A stretch of DNA of 5,581 nucleotides from positions 1-5,581 of the forward strand of contig JAHFFC010000071.1 in NCBI GenBank assembly GCA_023248175.1, given 5' to 3'. The stretch comes from Candidatus Omnitrophota bacterium (GTDB lineage Bacteria > Omnitrophota > Gorgyraeia > JACOVV01). The notes under the pieces were generated by a model. It was given only the letters and a program-made list of their open reading frames with translations, was not told where the DNA came from and did no database searches. Shown here piece after piece: positions 1 to 5,472 of this stretch (the stretch's first letter is position 1; each line of letters opens with the position of its first letter). The translations under genes were made by a program, and so were the position numbers.

Positions 1-81
1 GGAGAGGGCTAGGGTGAGGGGGGGTATGCTGAAGCGACTCACAACCCTCACCCCAACCCTCTCCCTTTTTAAGGGAGAGGG
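1..81. repeat. C/G-rich intergenic inverted repeat (REP-like)
   Basis: A G-rich arm at 1-20 is the imperfect reverse complement of a C-rich arm at 46-65, with two mismatches over 20 bases. The C-rich arm also pairs with a third segment: 57-65 (ccctctccc) is perfectly complementary to 73-81 (gggagaggg), and the stem can grow to 11 bp through the T/A loop edges. The 46-65 segment can therefore form two mutually exclusive hairpins. CCCTCACCC(C/T)AACCCTCTCCC-type sequences are familiar as dispersed intergenic repeats in many bacterial genomes. The element probably extends left of the window. No T-run follows either stem, so I do not call it a terminator. Confidence 0.7.
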
Positions 82-95
82 GGAAGAAGGAAGTT

Positions 96-110
96 GCCGC
101 CGTAGGCGGC
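96..110. repeat. Short GC hairpin (6-bp stem, 3-nt loop)
   Basis: Positions 96-101 (gccgcc) and 105-110 (ggcggc) form a perfect 6-bp stem around the loop gta. It lies between the C/G-rich repeat and the ribosome-binding site of the HicB-like ORF. There is no following T-run, so it is better read as part of the intergenic repeat block than as an intrinsic terminator. Its function is unknown. Confidence 0.5.
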
Positions 111-131
111 CTATGTTCAAGGACAAACAAT

Positions 132-230
132 ATGCACAAAGTAAAGAAGATTTTCCGATATACAGCAATTCTTGAAGAGGCACCGGAGGGTGGGTATAAG
201 GGTGGGTATAGGGGAGAGGTGAAAGCTTAA
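132..230 (+). pseudogene. Truncated HicB-like antitoxin N-terminus (remnant)
   Basis: This is a 32-codon ORF with ATG at 132 and TAA at 228-230. A clear AAGGA ribosome-binding site lies at 119-123, 8 nt upstream. The protein begins MHKVKKIFRYTAILEEAPEG and then continues GYKGGYRGEVKA. The pattern K-x-F-x-Y-T-x-I-x-E-x-x-x-E-G-G-Y matches the first beta-strands of HicB-family antitoxins, which usually continue with a V-P-x-L-P-G-C segment and total about 70-140 residues. Here the homology stops right after GGY and is replaced by a duplicated GGY(K/R)G and a stop. No hicA toxin is visible in the window. I infer a decayed HicB gene, with the break at or in the 12-bp tandem duplication at 188-211. 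It could instead be a short expressed leader peptide: its stop lies 4 nt before the first operon gene, so it could couple translation to it. Confidence 0.45.
188..214 (+). repeat. 12-bp tandem duplication, G-quadruplex-forming motif
   Basis: Two copies of gggtgggtata(a/g) stand head to tail at 188-199 and 200-211, followed by more G residues. The G-runs at 188-190, 192-194, 200-202, 204-206 and 211-214, with loops of 1, 5, 1 and 4 nt, satisfy the standard G3N1-7 quadruplex pattern on the plus (coding) strand. The motif abuts the only purine-rich Shine-Dalgarno candidate (211-222) for the SPOR gene at 235, so an RNA fold here could affect initiation. Whether it folds or matters is inference. 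Confidence 0.6.
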
Positions 231-234
231 AACG

Positions 235-804
235 ATGCCAAACCCAAATGCAGGTTATCAGGAAGAGCTCTTTAGGGAATTCTCTCAAGGATCTGCTCAG
301 CGAAAGGGTACTTTTTCAAAACAAGCTCTTTTCTCATCGAAGATGGTTTCTTTTGAACAGATTCTTTTCACTGCCATCGGCGGGCTGATTGCTATAGTGG
401 TTGCCTTTTCATTAGGAGTCGAAAAAGGAAAGAGTATTACTAGAGCCTACGAGAATCCTGTGGCCGAAACGCGAATGGTTCCTGAAGAGGTCAAAGAGGT
501 AACGCTTCGGCCTAAAGAGATTGAATTGCCGCCAGTGATCATCACTCCCAAACAAAATAAAGAAGCATCAACGCCAAAAAGTGAGCCCAAGGGATACACG
601 ATTCAGGTTGCTTCGTATAAGGATAAAAAGTCAGTTGAAAGGCTGATCGGTGAATTCCATTCAAAAGGACAAAAATCATTTTCATTGCCAAAGGGAGAGT
701 TATTGATTGTTTGTGTTGGCAATTACCAGAATCCTACGGAAGCCTCAAAAGCTTCCAAGGTATTAAAAAAGTACTTCCCTGATTGTTTTGTGCGCAAATT
801 ATAG
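235..804 (+). CDS. SPOR-domain membrane protein (first of two)
   Basis: This 189-aa protein has a hydrophilic N-terminus (residues 1-40), one hydrophobic segment at about 42-62, a charged Pro/Lys/Glu-rich linker (about 70-119) and a C-terminal SPOR-like domain (121-189, beginning YTIQVASYKD). The order predicts a bitopic inner-membrane protein with a cytoplasmic N-terminus and a periplasmic SPOR domain. SPOR domains bind peptidoglycan lacking stem peptides, typically at division sites; that role is family knowledge, not shown here. ATG 235 is chosen because it keeps the whole N-terminal region, with a purine-rich stretch (ggggagaggtga, 211-222) about 12 nt upstream. An internal ATG at 343 would still keep the membrane segment. 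It heads the plus-strand cluster, 15 nt before the next gene. The C-terminus (FVRKL) resembles that of the second SPOR protein (FIRKK), suggesting paralogy. Confidence 0.8.
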   Translation: MPNPNAGYQEELFREFSQGSAQRKGTFSKQALFSSKMVSFEQILFTAIGGLIAIVVAFSLGVEKGKSITRAYENPVAETRMVPEEVKEVTLRPKEIELPPVIITPKQNKEASTPKSEPKGYTIQVASYKDKKSVERLIGEFHSKGQKSFSLPKGELLIVCVGNYQNPTEASKASKVLKKYFPDCFVRKL

Positions 805-819
805 CAAAAGGAGTCAACT

Positions 820-1113
820 ATGTCACAGCATCCAAGCCTAAAAGTAAGCAGTACCGGGACCGAACAACGGAGCGTTCTTAAACGTTTTGAGAAAGTGAAG
901 ACTCTCCAGGAGAAAAAACTTTGGAGCGAGGAGACTTCCATTTTTCATCTTCCAAAAGTGAAGACTGTCAGAGTAAAAGTCAAGAAAGCGGTTGCTGAAA
1001 CGCCCAAGGAAGGAGCCGCCAGTGCGCCAGCAGCAGGAACTACAGCTACGGCACCCGCCAAGAAAGGAGCAGTCGCCCCGACAGCTCCTTCTGCTGGAAA
1101 ATCAGCAAAATGA
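820..1113 (+). CDS. PVC-superphylum small basic signature protein, Ala/Pro/Lys-rich tail
   Basis: This is a 97-aa, strongly basic protein. Residues 1-56 carry HPSLK (4-8), RSVLKRFE (17-24) and LPKVK (44-48), the pattern I recall for the small basic protein conserved across Planctomycetes, Verrucomicrobia, Chlamydiae and relatives, proposed as a PVC signature with a nucleic-acid or ribosome-linked housekeeping role. Its exact function is not established to my knowledge. Residues 57-97 are a low-complexity Ala/Pro/Thr/Lys tail that I do not associate with the short family members. The start is secure: AAGGAG at 808-813 lies 6 nt before the ATG. The stop overlaps the start of the M50 peptidase gene (ATGA, 1110-1113), so the two are probably translationally coupled. 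This gene is the best lineage marker in the window. Confidence 0.75.
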   Translation: MSQHPSLKVSSTGTEQRSVLKRFEKVKTLQEKKLWSEETSIFHLPKVKTVRVKVKKAVAETPKEGAASAPAAGTTATAPAKKGAVAPTAPSAGKSAK

Positions 1114-1709
1114 CTTTTTGGATTGCCCTCCCTTTGTTTCTGATATCAGTCGTCTTGCACGAAGTCTCCCACGGATGGGTCGCCTATTATTTGGGTGACT
1201 CAACCGCCAAGAACGCGGGCCGTCTGACACTCAATCCACTGGCGCATATTGACTATCTGGGAACTCTTTTACTCCCTTTTCTTTTGGTGATGCTACATTC
1301 TCCTATCGTCTTTGGGTGGGCCAAACCTGTACCGGTGAATTTTTTGAACCTCTATCATCCCAAACGGGATATGATCTGGGTCGGAATGGTTGGGCCCCTC
1401 ACGAACATCACCATCGCCTTTGTTCTTTCCCTATTACTTCGTTTGGGGCTCCCTGAAGCGCTGGCCTCCTGGTTGACACTTGGAATTTTGATTAATTTAA
1501 TCTTGGCAGTTTTTAATTTGATACCAATACCGCCGTTGGATGGTTCCCGGGTTCTAACAGGGTTACTCCCTCCAAAGCAGGCGGTTATTTTATTAAAACT
1601 CGAACCGTTCGGATTTTTGATCCTTTTACCGTTGTTATGGTTGGGAATCGTGAATAAGGTGCTTTGGCCAATGGTGCAGTTTCTAGCGGCGTTAATGGGT
1701 GTGAAATAA
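1110..1709 (+). CDS. Site-2-protease-like M50 membrane metalloprotease
   Basis: This is a 199-aa polytopic membrane protein of the short M50 type, without PDZ or CBS domains. The zinc-binding HExxH is HEVSH at residues 17-21 in the first membrane segment. The third ligand is Asp144 in NLIPIPPLDG (136-145), the canonical NxxPxPxLDG. NPLAHID (42-48) and GPLTN (95-99) are further family motifs. Hydrophobic segments lie near 2-22, 51-69, 90-111, 120-140 and 166-184. All catalytic residues are present, so it should be an active intramembrane protease. The family cleaves membrane-bound regulators or remnant signal peptides; the substrate here is unknown. The start overlaps the upstream stop by 4 nt, there is no strong ribosome-binding site, and a weak 5-bp hairpin (1092-1107) sits just before the ATG, all consistent with translational coupling. 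Its stop abuts aroB directly. Confidence 0.88.
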   Translation: MTFWIALPLFLISVVLHEVSHGWVAYYLGDSTAKNAGRLTLNPLAHIDYLGTLLLPFLLVMLHSPIVFGWAKPVPVNFLNLYHPKRDMIWVGMVGPLTNITIAFVLSLLLRLGLPEALASWLTLGILINLILAVFNLIPIPPLDGSRVLTGLLPPKQAVILLKLEPFGFLILLPLLWLGIVNKVLWPMVQFLAALMGVK

Positions 1710-2813
1710 TTGGAAACCGTTAAAGTAAATCTGGGGAAGCGAAGTTACGAGATCGTCATCGGAAATGATCTTCTTCCGCGAGCGGGAGAATTCATCCGTA
1801 AGAAATCCCATTTAAATCATTCATCAGCGGTGATTTTGACAGTGCCGCCGGTCCGGAGGTTGTTGGAACAAAAAGTCAAAAACTCTTTTGACAAAGCAGG
1901 CATTACTACGTTCTTCATTGAAGTGCCGGATACTGAGAAGAGTAAATCCTTGACACAGTATTCAAAGATTTTGAATCAACTGACAAGGATTTCAAAGGGC
2001 GGAAACTCATTTTTCATGGTAACTCTCGGGGGAGGAGTGGTTGGGGATCTGGGAGGGTTTGCTGCAGCTACCTTCAAACGGGGAATTCCCTACATTCATA
2101 TTCCAACGACCTTGCTGGCTCAGGTAGATTCAGCGATCGGCGGTAAAACAGGAATTGATCTATCGAATGCTAAAAATATGGTCGGGGCCATTTGGCAGCC
2201 GTCAGCGGTCTTAAGCGATGTGAGCGTTCTGCAATCATTGCCAGGGCGTGAATTTATTTCCGGATTAGGCGAAGTGATCAAGTACGGGGTCATTGCCGAT
2301 GAAAAACTCTTTCGATTCATGGAACAGTGCCAACCCAGGGAAATACAAACAGATATCGCAGCTTTGGCTTATTTGGTAACGACATGCAGCCGGTGCAAGG
2401 CAAAATTTGTCGAAGAGGATGAAAGAGATCAGAGCGGAAAAAGATCCCTCCTTAATTTTGGGCATACCATTGGCCACGCGATTGAATCGGCGAGTGGTTA
2501 CTCGAATTTGTACAAACACGGCGAAGCTATTTCAATCGGGATGGTCTGTGCTACTCGAATCTCACTGGCGCTGGGGCTGACCCATGAAGAATTCCTATCA
2601 CGGCTGATCTCTCTGCTGGAAAAGACGGGATTGCCAGTTCGGTTAACCTCCAAAGTTCCAGTGAAAAGAATGTTAAAAAATTATCTCTTCGATAAAAAAT
2701 TCTCTAATTCCAGAACCCGTTTTGTCCTGCCTGTAAAAATAGGCCGTGTCGTTCTTCAGGAGAGAGTTCCCGAGCAAGTCGTGGAGGAGGCGGTAAAGGC
2801 ATGCCGTTCGTAA
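1710..2813 (+). CDS. aroB: 3-dehydroquinate synthase
   Basis: This 367-aa enzyme has the usual length for the family. It converts DAHP to 3-dehydroquinate, the second step of the shikimate pathway to aromatic amino acids, in the cytoplasm, using NAD and a divalent metal. The NAD-binding GGGVVGDLGGFAA lies at 107-119, PTTLLAQVDSAIGGKTG at 132-148, and the metal ligands by family alignment are Glu188 (GLGEVIKYG), His252 (GHTIGH) and His270 (HGE). The catalytic core looks intact. The start is TTG at 1710, immediately after the TAA of the protease gene, with no good Shine-Dalgarno. Initiation probably depends on ribosomes finishing the upstream gene. The TTG is preferred because the N-terminal strand (VKVNLGKRSYEIVIG) follows at the expected distance. 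The 3' end overlaps rnc by 13 nt. Confidence 0.95.
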   Translation: METVKVNLGKRSYEIVIGNDLLPRAGEFIRKKSHLNHSSAVILTVPPVRRLLEQKVKNSFDKAGITTFFIEVPDTEKSKSLTQYSKILNQLTRISKGGNSFFMVTLGGGVVGDLGGFAAATFKRGIPYIHIPTTLLAQVDSAIGGKTGIDLSNAKNMVGAIWQPSAVLSDVSVLQSLPGREFISGLGEVIKYGVIADEKLFRFMEQCQPREIQTDIAALAYLVTTCSRCKAKFVEEDERDQSGKRSLLNFGHTIGHAIESASGYSNLYKHGEAISIGMVCATRISLALGLTHEEFLSRLISLLEKTGLPVRLTSKVPVKRMLKNYLFDKKFSNSRTRFVLPVKIGRVVLQERVPEQVVEEAVKACRS

Positions 2814-3532
2814 AAAGATTATCCCAAGAAGAGAAAAACCGAATCAGCGAACTCCGCCGGCTTCAAGCGGAACTGAAATACCGTTTCCGCGATCTCTCTT
2901 TGCTCGATCAGGCTTTGACTCACAGCTCGTTCAGCCATGAACAAAATCTTCCAGGAAAGGACTACGAGAGAATAGAATTTCTGGGGGATTCCATTCTGGG
3001 AATGGTTATCAGCGAATATCTCTTCCGGCAGTTTCCTTTTTTTACCGAAGGACAGCTGACAAAACTAAAATCTCAAATCGTTAGCACTTCAACGTTGGCG
3101 ACTTTGGGTAAAACCCTCCAGCTTGAAAACTTTTTAAGAATGGGGAAGGGGGAAACAAAGTTTTCAGGATCCTCGAATCCGCTCTTCTTAGCGGGTGCCC
3201 TTGAAGCCATTGTGGCGGCTATTTATTTAGACGGCGGATTGCGCCCCGCCAACCAATTTATCCTTTTGCACTTTAAATCGGAGATTCAGCGGATTGAAGA
3301 AGGAAAAGGAAAGAGGGATTACAAGTCAATGCTTCAAGAATTGACCCTGAAAAGGTTTAAGAGTATTCCACACTACGGAGTTATTTCTGAAATTGGGTCT
3401 CAGCATCAAAAACAATTTGACATCCGGGTAACGATCGAAGGAAAATGTTATGGGAGTGGGTTGGGGCGGAATAAAAAGAGCGCCCAACAGCAGGCAGCCA
3501 AAGAGGCGCTCGCAAAGTTTATGGCGTTATAA
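2801..3532 (+). CDS. rnc: Ribonuclease III
   Basis: This 243-aa double-strand-specific endoribonuclease matures rRNA and some mRNAs as a homodimer. An N-terminal extension (1-25) precedes the nuclease domain (about 26-165), which carries ALTHSSF (38-44) and the signature YERIEFLGD (55-63) with acidic Glu56, Glu59 and Asp63. Glu135 is in the second acidic motif. The C-terminal double-stranded-RNA-binding domain spans about 173-243 and ends KKSAQQQAAKEAL. Where most family members have A-D-x-x-E, this protein has A-G-A-L-E, so Gly132 (GGT, 3194-3196) stands in place of the Asp equivalent to E. coli D114, a metal ligand. Reduced or altered catalysis is possible, but the rest of the fold is well kept. 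The ATG has GGAGGAGG at 2783-2790, 10 nt upstream, inside the end of aroB. The next gene begins 2 nt after the stop. Confidence 0.93.
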   Translation: MPFVKRLSQEEKNRISELRRLQAELKYRFRDLSLLDQALTHSSFSHEQNLPGKDYERIEFLGDSILGMVISEYLFRQFPFFTEGQLTKLKSQIVSTSTLATLGKTLQLENFLRMGKGETKFSGSSNPLFLAGALEAIVAAIYLDGGLRPANQFILLHFKSEIQRIEEGKGKRDYKSMLQELTLKRFKSIPHYGVISEIGSQHQKQFDIRVTIEGKCYGSGLGRNKKSAQQQAAKEALAKFMAL

Positions 3533-3534
3533 AT

Positions 3535-4119
3535 ATGCCTAAAGAACTGGAAAAACTTTCAGAGAAGGAAATCCAACAACGTCTTTATGGCCAGTACTCT
3601 CCTGCCAAAAAAGAAGAGATAAAGACAGAGCAAAAACCACCCCCCAAAGTTGTTCAAAAACCACAGCCTGCAGAACCCAAGAAAAAATCTCCTCAAAAAA
3701 TTGAAAATGGTTCAGGGATGAAGATCTTATGGAACTTTGCTCTTGGCATCAGTACTATTCTACTCATTGGACTTCTAATTGTGTTTCTGGAAAATGTACC
3801 CCAGCCGACTCAATCATCTAAAAAATTAATACACCAGAAACCTTCGGTTTCGACTTCTAAAATCACTTCAGTACCAATGCATCGTCCTTATACAATTCAA
3901 GTGATGGTCTACGAGAGTAAAGAAGGAGCGGAAATATCAGCGGGGGACTTGAAAAAACGTGGTTTTCCTGCTTACATTAAGCAAAGTACGATGGTCTCCG
4001 GTAAACCACAATTCCGTATCTACGTTGGGGAGTTTACGACACAGGAAGAGGCAAAATCGTCCTTGGCGATGCTCAAAACCCAGCCTTCCTGTCAAGAGAG
4101 TTTTATCCGAAAGAAATAA
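3535..4119 (+). CDS. SPOR-domain membrane protein (second of two)
   Basis: This 194-aa protein has a cytoplasmic-type N-terminus with LSEKEIQQRLYGQY (8-21), a Lys/Pro/Glu-rich stretch (24-56), one membrane segment at about 64-86, a Ser/Pro linker, and a C-terminal SPOR domain (118-194) with YTIQVMVYES and the second-repeat sequence PQFRIYVGEFTTQEEA. It should be a bitopic envelope protein with its peptidoglycan-binding domain in the periplasm. The architecture matches the first SPOR protein of the cluster, and both SPOR domains begin with YTIQV and end with F-(V/I)-R-K, so they are probably old paralogues. The start is only 2 nt after the rnc stop with no recognisable Shine-Dalgarno, which points to translational coupling. 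It is the last gene of the cluster; the opposing GspB-like gene ends 2 nt beyond its stop. Confidence 0.82.
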   Translation: MPKELEKLSEKEIQQRLYGQYSPAKKEEIKTEQKPPPKVVQKPQPAEPKKKSPQKIENGSGMKILWNFALGISTILLIGLLIVFLENVPQPTQSSKKLIHQKPSVSTSKITSVPMHRPYTIQVMVYESKEGAEISAGDLKKRGFPAYIKQSTMVSGKPQFRIYVGEFTTQEEAKSSLAMLKTQPSCQESFIRKK

Positions 4120-4121
4120 CC

Positions 4122-4541
4122 TTATTTCAGGGAGAGCTGAATCTCTCTTCCTTTCCGGTCCAGTGTGACTTCATCCTTTGTGATTTTAACCAACTGAGCC
4201 CCCTCAACTTGATCTCCCTCTTTAAAGATATCCCCGTTAATAATCGCAAAATTCTTTTCTTCCATAAGGGCGATACCACTCAACTGAAGATGAGGCAGGG
4301 AAAGAGGAGCGGGGACAAGAGCCGCTTGCTTTGTTTCTGGAATAGGGATAGCGGAGATTTGTTGTTTCGGCGCGTGACGTGCTGTCAGGCTTTTAAATCC
4401 AATCCCAATGGCGAGCGCCGCCAAGAGAAATACAACTAGCCAGTTGAATCTTTTTTTGCTCGGTTCCGGCGGCACCAAAAGCTGGGGGTAGTTCTCTGAA
4501 GAATTTTCTACTTTTTTTAATGCTTCGCTAATAATACTCAT
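4122..4541 (-). CDS. GspB/PulB-like type II secretion assembly protein
   Basis: This 139-aa bitopic membrane protein has the N-terminal MSIISEALKKVE stretch common in GspB-like proteins, a membrane segment at about 34-51, a Pro/Ala-rich linker (56-84) and a C-terminal GspB-type domain (about 86-138: LQLSGIALMEEKNFAIINGD, then EGDQ and VTLDRKGREIQLSL). In Aeromonas the partner pair ExeA/ExeB forms an inner-membrane complex that helps the secretin ExeD assemble through the cell wall. The same role here is inferred from the pairing with the ATPase gene just upstream. The start is supported by AAGGAG (minus strand, 4554-4549) 7 nt before the ATG, and by an ATGA overlap with the ATPase stop. No other secretion-system genes are in the window. 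Confidence 0.75.
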   Translation of the reverse strand: MSIISEALKKVENSSENYPQLLVPPEPSKKRFNWLVVFLLAALAIGIGFKSLTARHAPKQQISAIPIPETKQAALVPAPLSLPHLQLSGIALMEEKNFAIINGDIFKEGDQVEGAQLVKITKDEVTLDRKGREIQLSLK

Positions 4542-5350
4542 ACGGTCACTCCTTCCACTTCTTCAATTGCTCTGTTGACGATTTCCGGTGTGATTTCGTT
4601 TTGGTGTTGTACAAAACCGGCAAGTAACGCACGATCGCAAACAAGGTTTGTGATCCTTGGAATACCCTTGGAATATTGATAAATTTTTATCGCTGCATCA
4701 TCGCTGAAATGAACGTGCTGATCGCCTCCAGCAATACGAATTCGATGTCGAATATAAACATTGATCTCTTCTGGGTTCAATGGCAACAGAAAACTTCGGA
4801 TGGCGATTCGCTGACGCAACTGCCGTAATTCTGGTTTAGCCAGTTTCTTTTCGAGTTCAGGCTGTCCGACAAGGACAATCTGCAGTAGTTTCATTTTCTG
4901 AGTTTCCAGGTTTGAGAGAAGACGAACCTGCTCCAGGGTCGCATCAGAAAGATCTTGCGCTTCATCCAGAAGAAGGACCGCATTTCCTTGGCCGGCGGCT
5001 TGCTCTAACAAGAATTGATAAATCCCATCTAAGAGAGCCAGTTTGGAGCGGTTTCTTGCCTCAATACCAAAGTCTTCTACGATCGCTTGTAACAATTGAA
5101 TCTCAGGAAGATTCGCATTGAAAATAAAAGCCGTTTTCACATTGGCTCCAAGTCTGTTTAGGAGTTCTTTACAAAGAGTTGTTTTACCGGTGCCAACTTC
5201 ACCTGTAACCAGTAGAAACCCTTTGCGGTGATGGATTCCATAGATCAAATGATCGAGAACTTCGCTGTGTTTGTGGCTAAGGTAAAGAAAATCAGGATCC
5301 GCGGTAAGATTAAAGGGGTCTTGGGTGAAGTGATAGAAATCGTGGTACAT
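4538..5350 (-). CDS. ExeA/GspA-like AAA+ ATPase, short form
   Basis: From ATG 5350 the protein has 270 aa and begins MYHDFYHFTQDPFNLTADPD, the standard opening of ExeA/GspA-type ATPases. Walker A is GEVGTGKTT (50-58), Walker B is AVLLLDEAQ (124-132, Asp129-Glu130), a sensor-like VLVGQPEL is at 159-166, LRQRI at 178-182 holds a candidate arginine finger, and GIPRITNLVCDRALL (229-243) is the sensor-2 region. A longer reading from TTG at 5398 adds 16 residues, but those codons run through a strong promoter and a repeat arm and lack family similarity, so I reject it. There is no membrane segment and no C-terminal peptidoglycan-binding domain, unlike the ~550-aa Aeromonas ExeA. The protein probably acts on the inner face of the membrane with the GspB-like partner encoded next. 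Related short ATPases also occur in pilus or exopolysaccharide loci, so secretion is likely but not certain. Confidence 0.85.
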   Translation of the reverse strand: MYHDFYHFTQDPFNLTADPDFLYLSHKHSEVLDHLIYGIHHRKGFLLVTGEVGTGKTTLCKELLNRLGANVKTAFIFNANLPEIQLLQAIVEDFGIEARNRSKLALLDGIYQFLLEQAAGQGNAVLLLDEAQDLSDATLEQVRLLSNLETQKMKLLQIVLVGQPELEKKLAKPELRQLRQRIAIRSFLLPLNPEEINVYIRHRIRIAGGDQHVHFSDDAAIKIYQYSKGIPRITNLVCDRALLAGFVQHQNEITPEIVNRAIEEVEGVTV

Positions 5351-5359
5351 CTTGGCTTT

Positions 5360-5388
5360 ATTATAGGAGACGGTTCTTATTTTTTCAA
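5360..5388 (-). promoter_or_regulatory. Sigma-70-type promoter for the ATPase/GspB-like operon
   Basis: On the minus strand, TTGAAA (5388-5383, five of six consensus bases) and a perfect TATAAT (5365-5360) are separated by exactly 17 nt. Transcription would start near 5354-5352, leaving only about 2-4 nt before the ATG at 5350. The mRNA would be nearly leaderless, consistent with the lack of a Shine-Dalgarno there. The spacer and -10 edge overlap the arm of an inverted repeat (5366-5378). Confidence 0.7.
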
Positions 5389-5427
5389 CTGAAATCAAAA
5401 TACCCTAAAACAACAAGAACCGTCCCC
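5366..5427. repeat. Inverted repeat with GGxGACGGTTCTT arms
   Basis: The arm at 5366-5378 (ggagacggttctt) is the reverse complement of 5415-5427 (aagaaccgtcccc) with one mismatch over 13 bases, around a 36-nt A-rich loop. GGGGACGGTTCTT-type sequences are familiar as dispersed intergenic repeats in uncultured bacterial genomes and are often REP-like; this is from memory. The left arm lies inside the promoter of the ATPase gene. Confidence 0.65.
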
Positions 5428-5435
5428 GATTTTGC

Positions 5436-5452
5436 TTCTGATGGAATCAGAA
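5436..5452. repeat. Compact hairpin (7-bp stem, 3-nt loop)
   Basis: Positions 5436-5442 (ttctgat) and 5446-5452 (atcagaa) are perfectly complementary around the loop gga. It lies 8 nt after the GGxGACGGTTCTT inverted repeat and may belong to the same composite element. No T-run follows on either strand, so it is not a convincing terminator. Confidence 0.6.
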
Positions 5453-5472
5453 CCAAATTGAATGTAACTATT

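Noticed and set aside
57..81. Intrinsic terminator from the ccctctccc/gggagaggg hairpin
   Set aside because: The T-run lies in the loop rather than after the stem, and the sequence is typical of a dispersed repeat.
1092..1107. Hairpin tgctg-gaaaat-cagca just before the protease ATG as a regulatory element
   Set aside because: The stem is only 5 bp and lies within the coding end of the upstream gene. It is too weak to claim as regulation.
992..1198. Overlapping plus-strand reading frame (68 aa) across the small basic protein tail
   Set aside because: It is an out-of-frame reading of the Ala/Pro/Lys-rich tail and the protease start, with no independent start signal or recognisable motif.
2120..2519. 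Minus-strand reading frames inside aroB
   Set aside because: They are antisense to highly conserved aroB motifs (zinc-ligand and NAD regions) and have no recognisable protein features.
4113..4128. Perfect palindrome gaaataa-cc-ttatttc holding both convergent stop codons, as a bidirectional terminator
   Set aside because: The loop would be only 2 nt, the stem is A/T-rich and weak, and no T-run follows. It is probably chance from the two facing lysine/stop codon ends.
5351..5398. N-terminal extension of the ATPase from a TTG at 5398
   Set aside because: The 16 extra residues translate the -35/-10 promoter and a repeat arm, lack family similarity, and precede the standard MYxxFY opening of the family.
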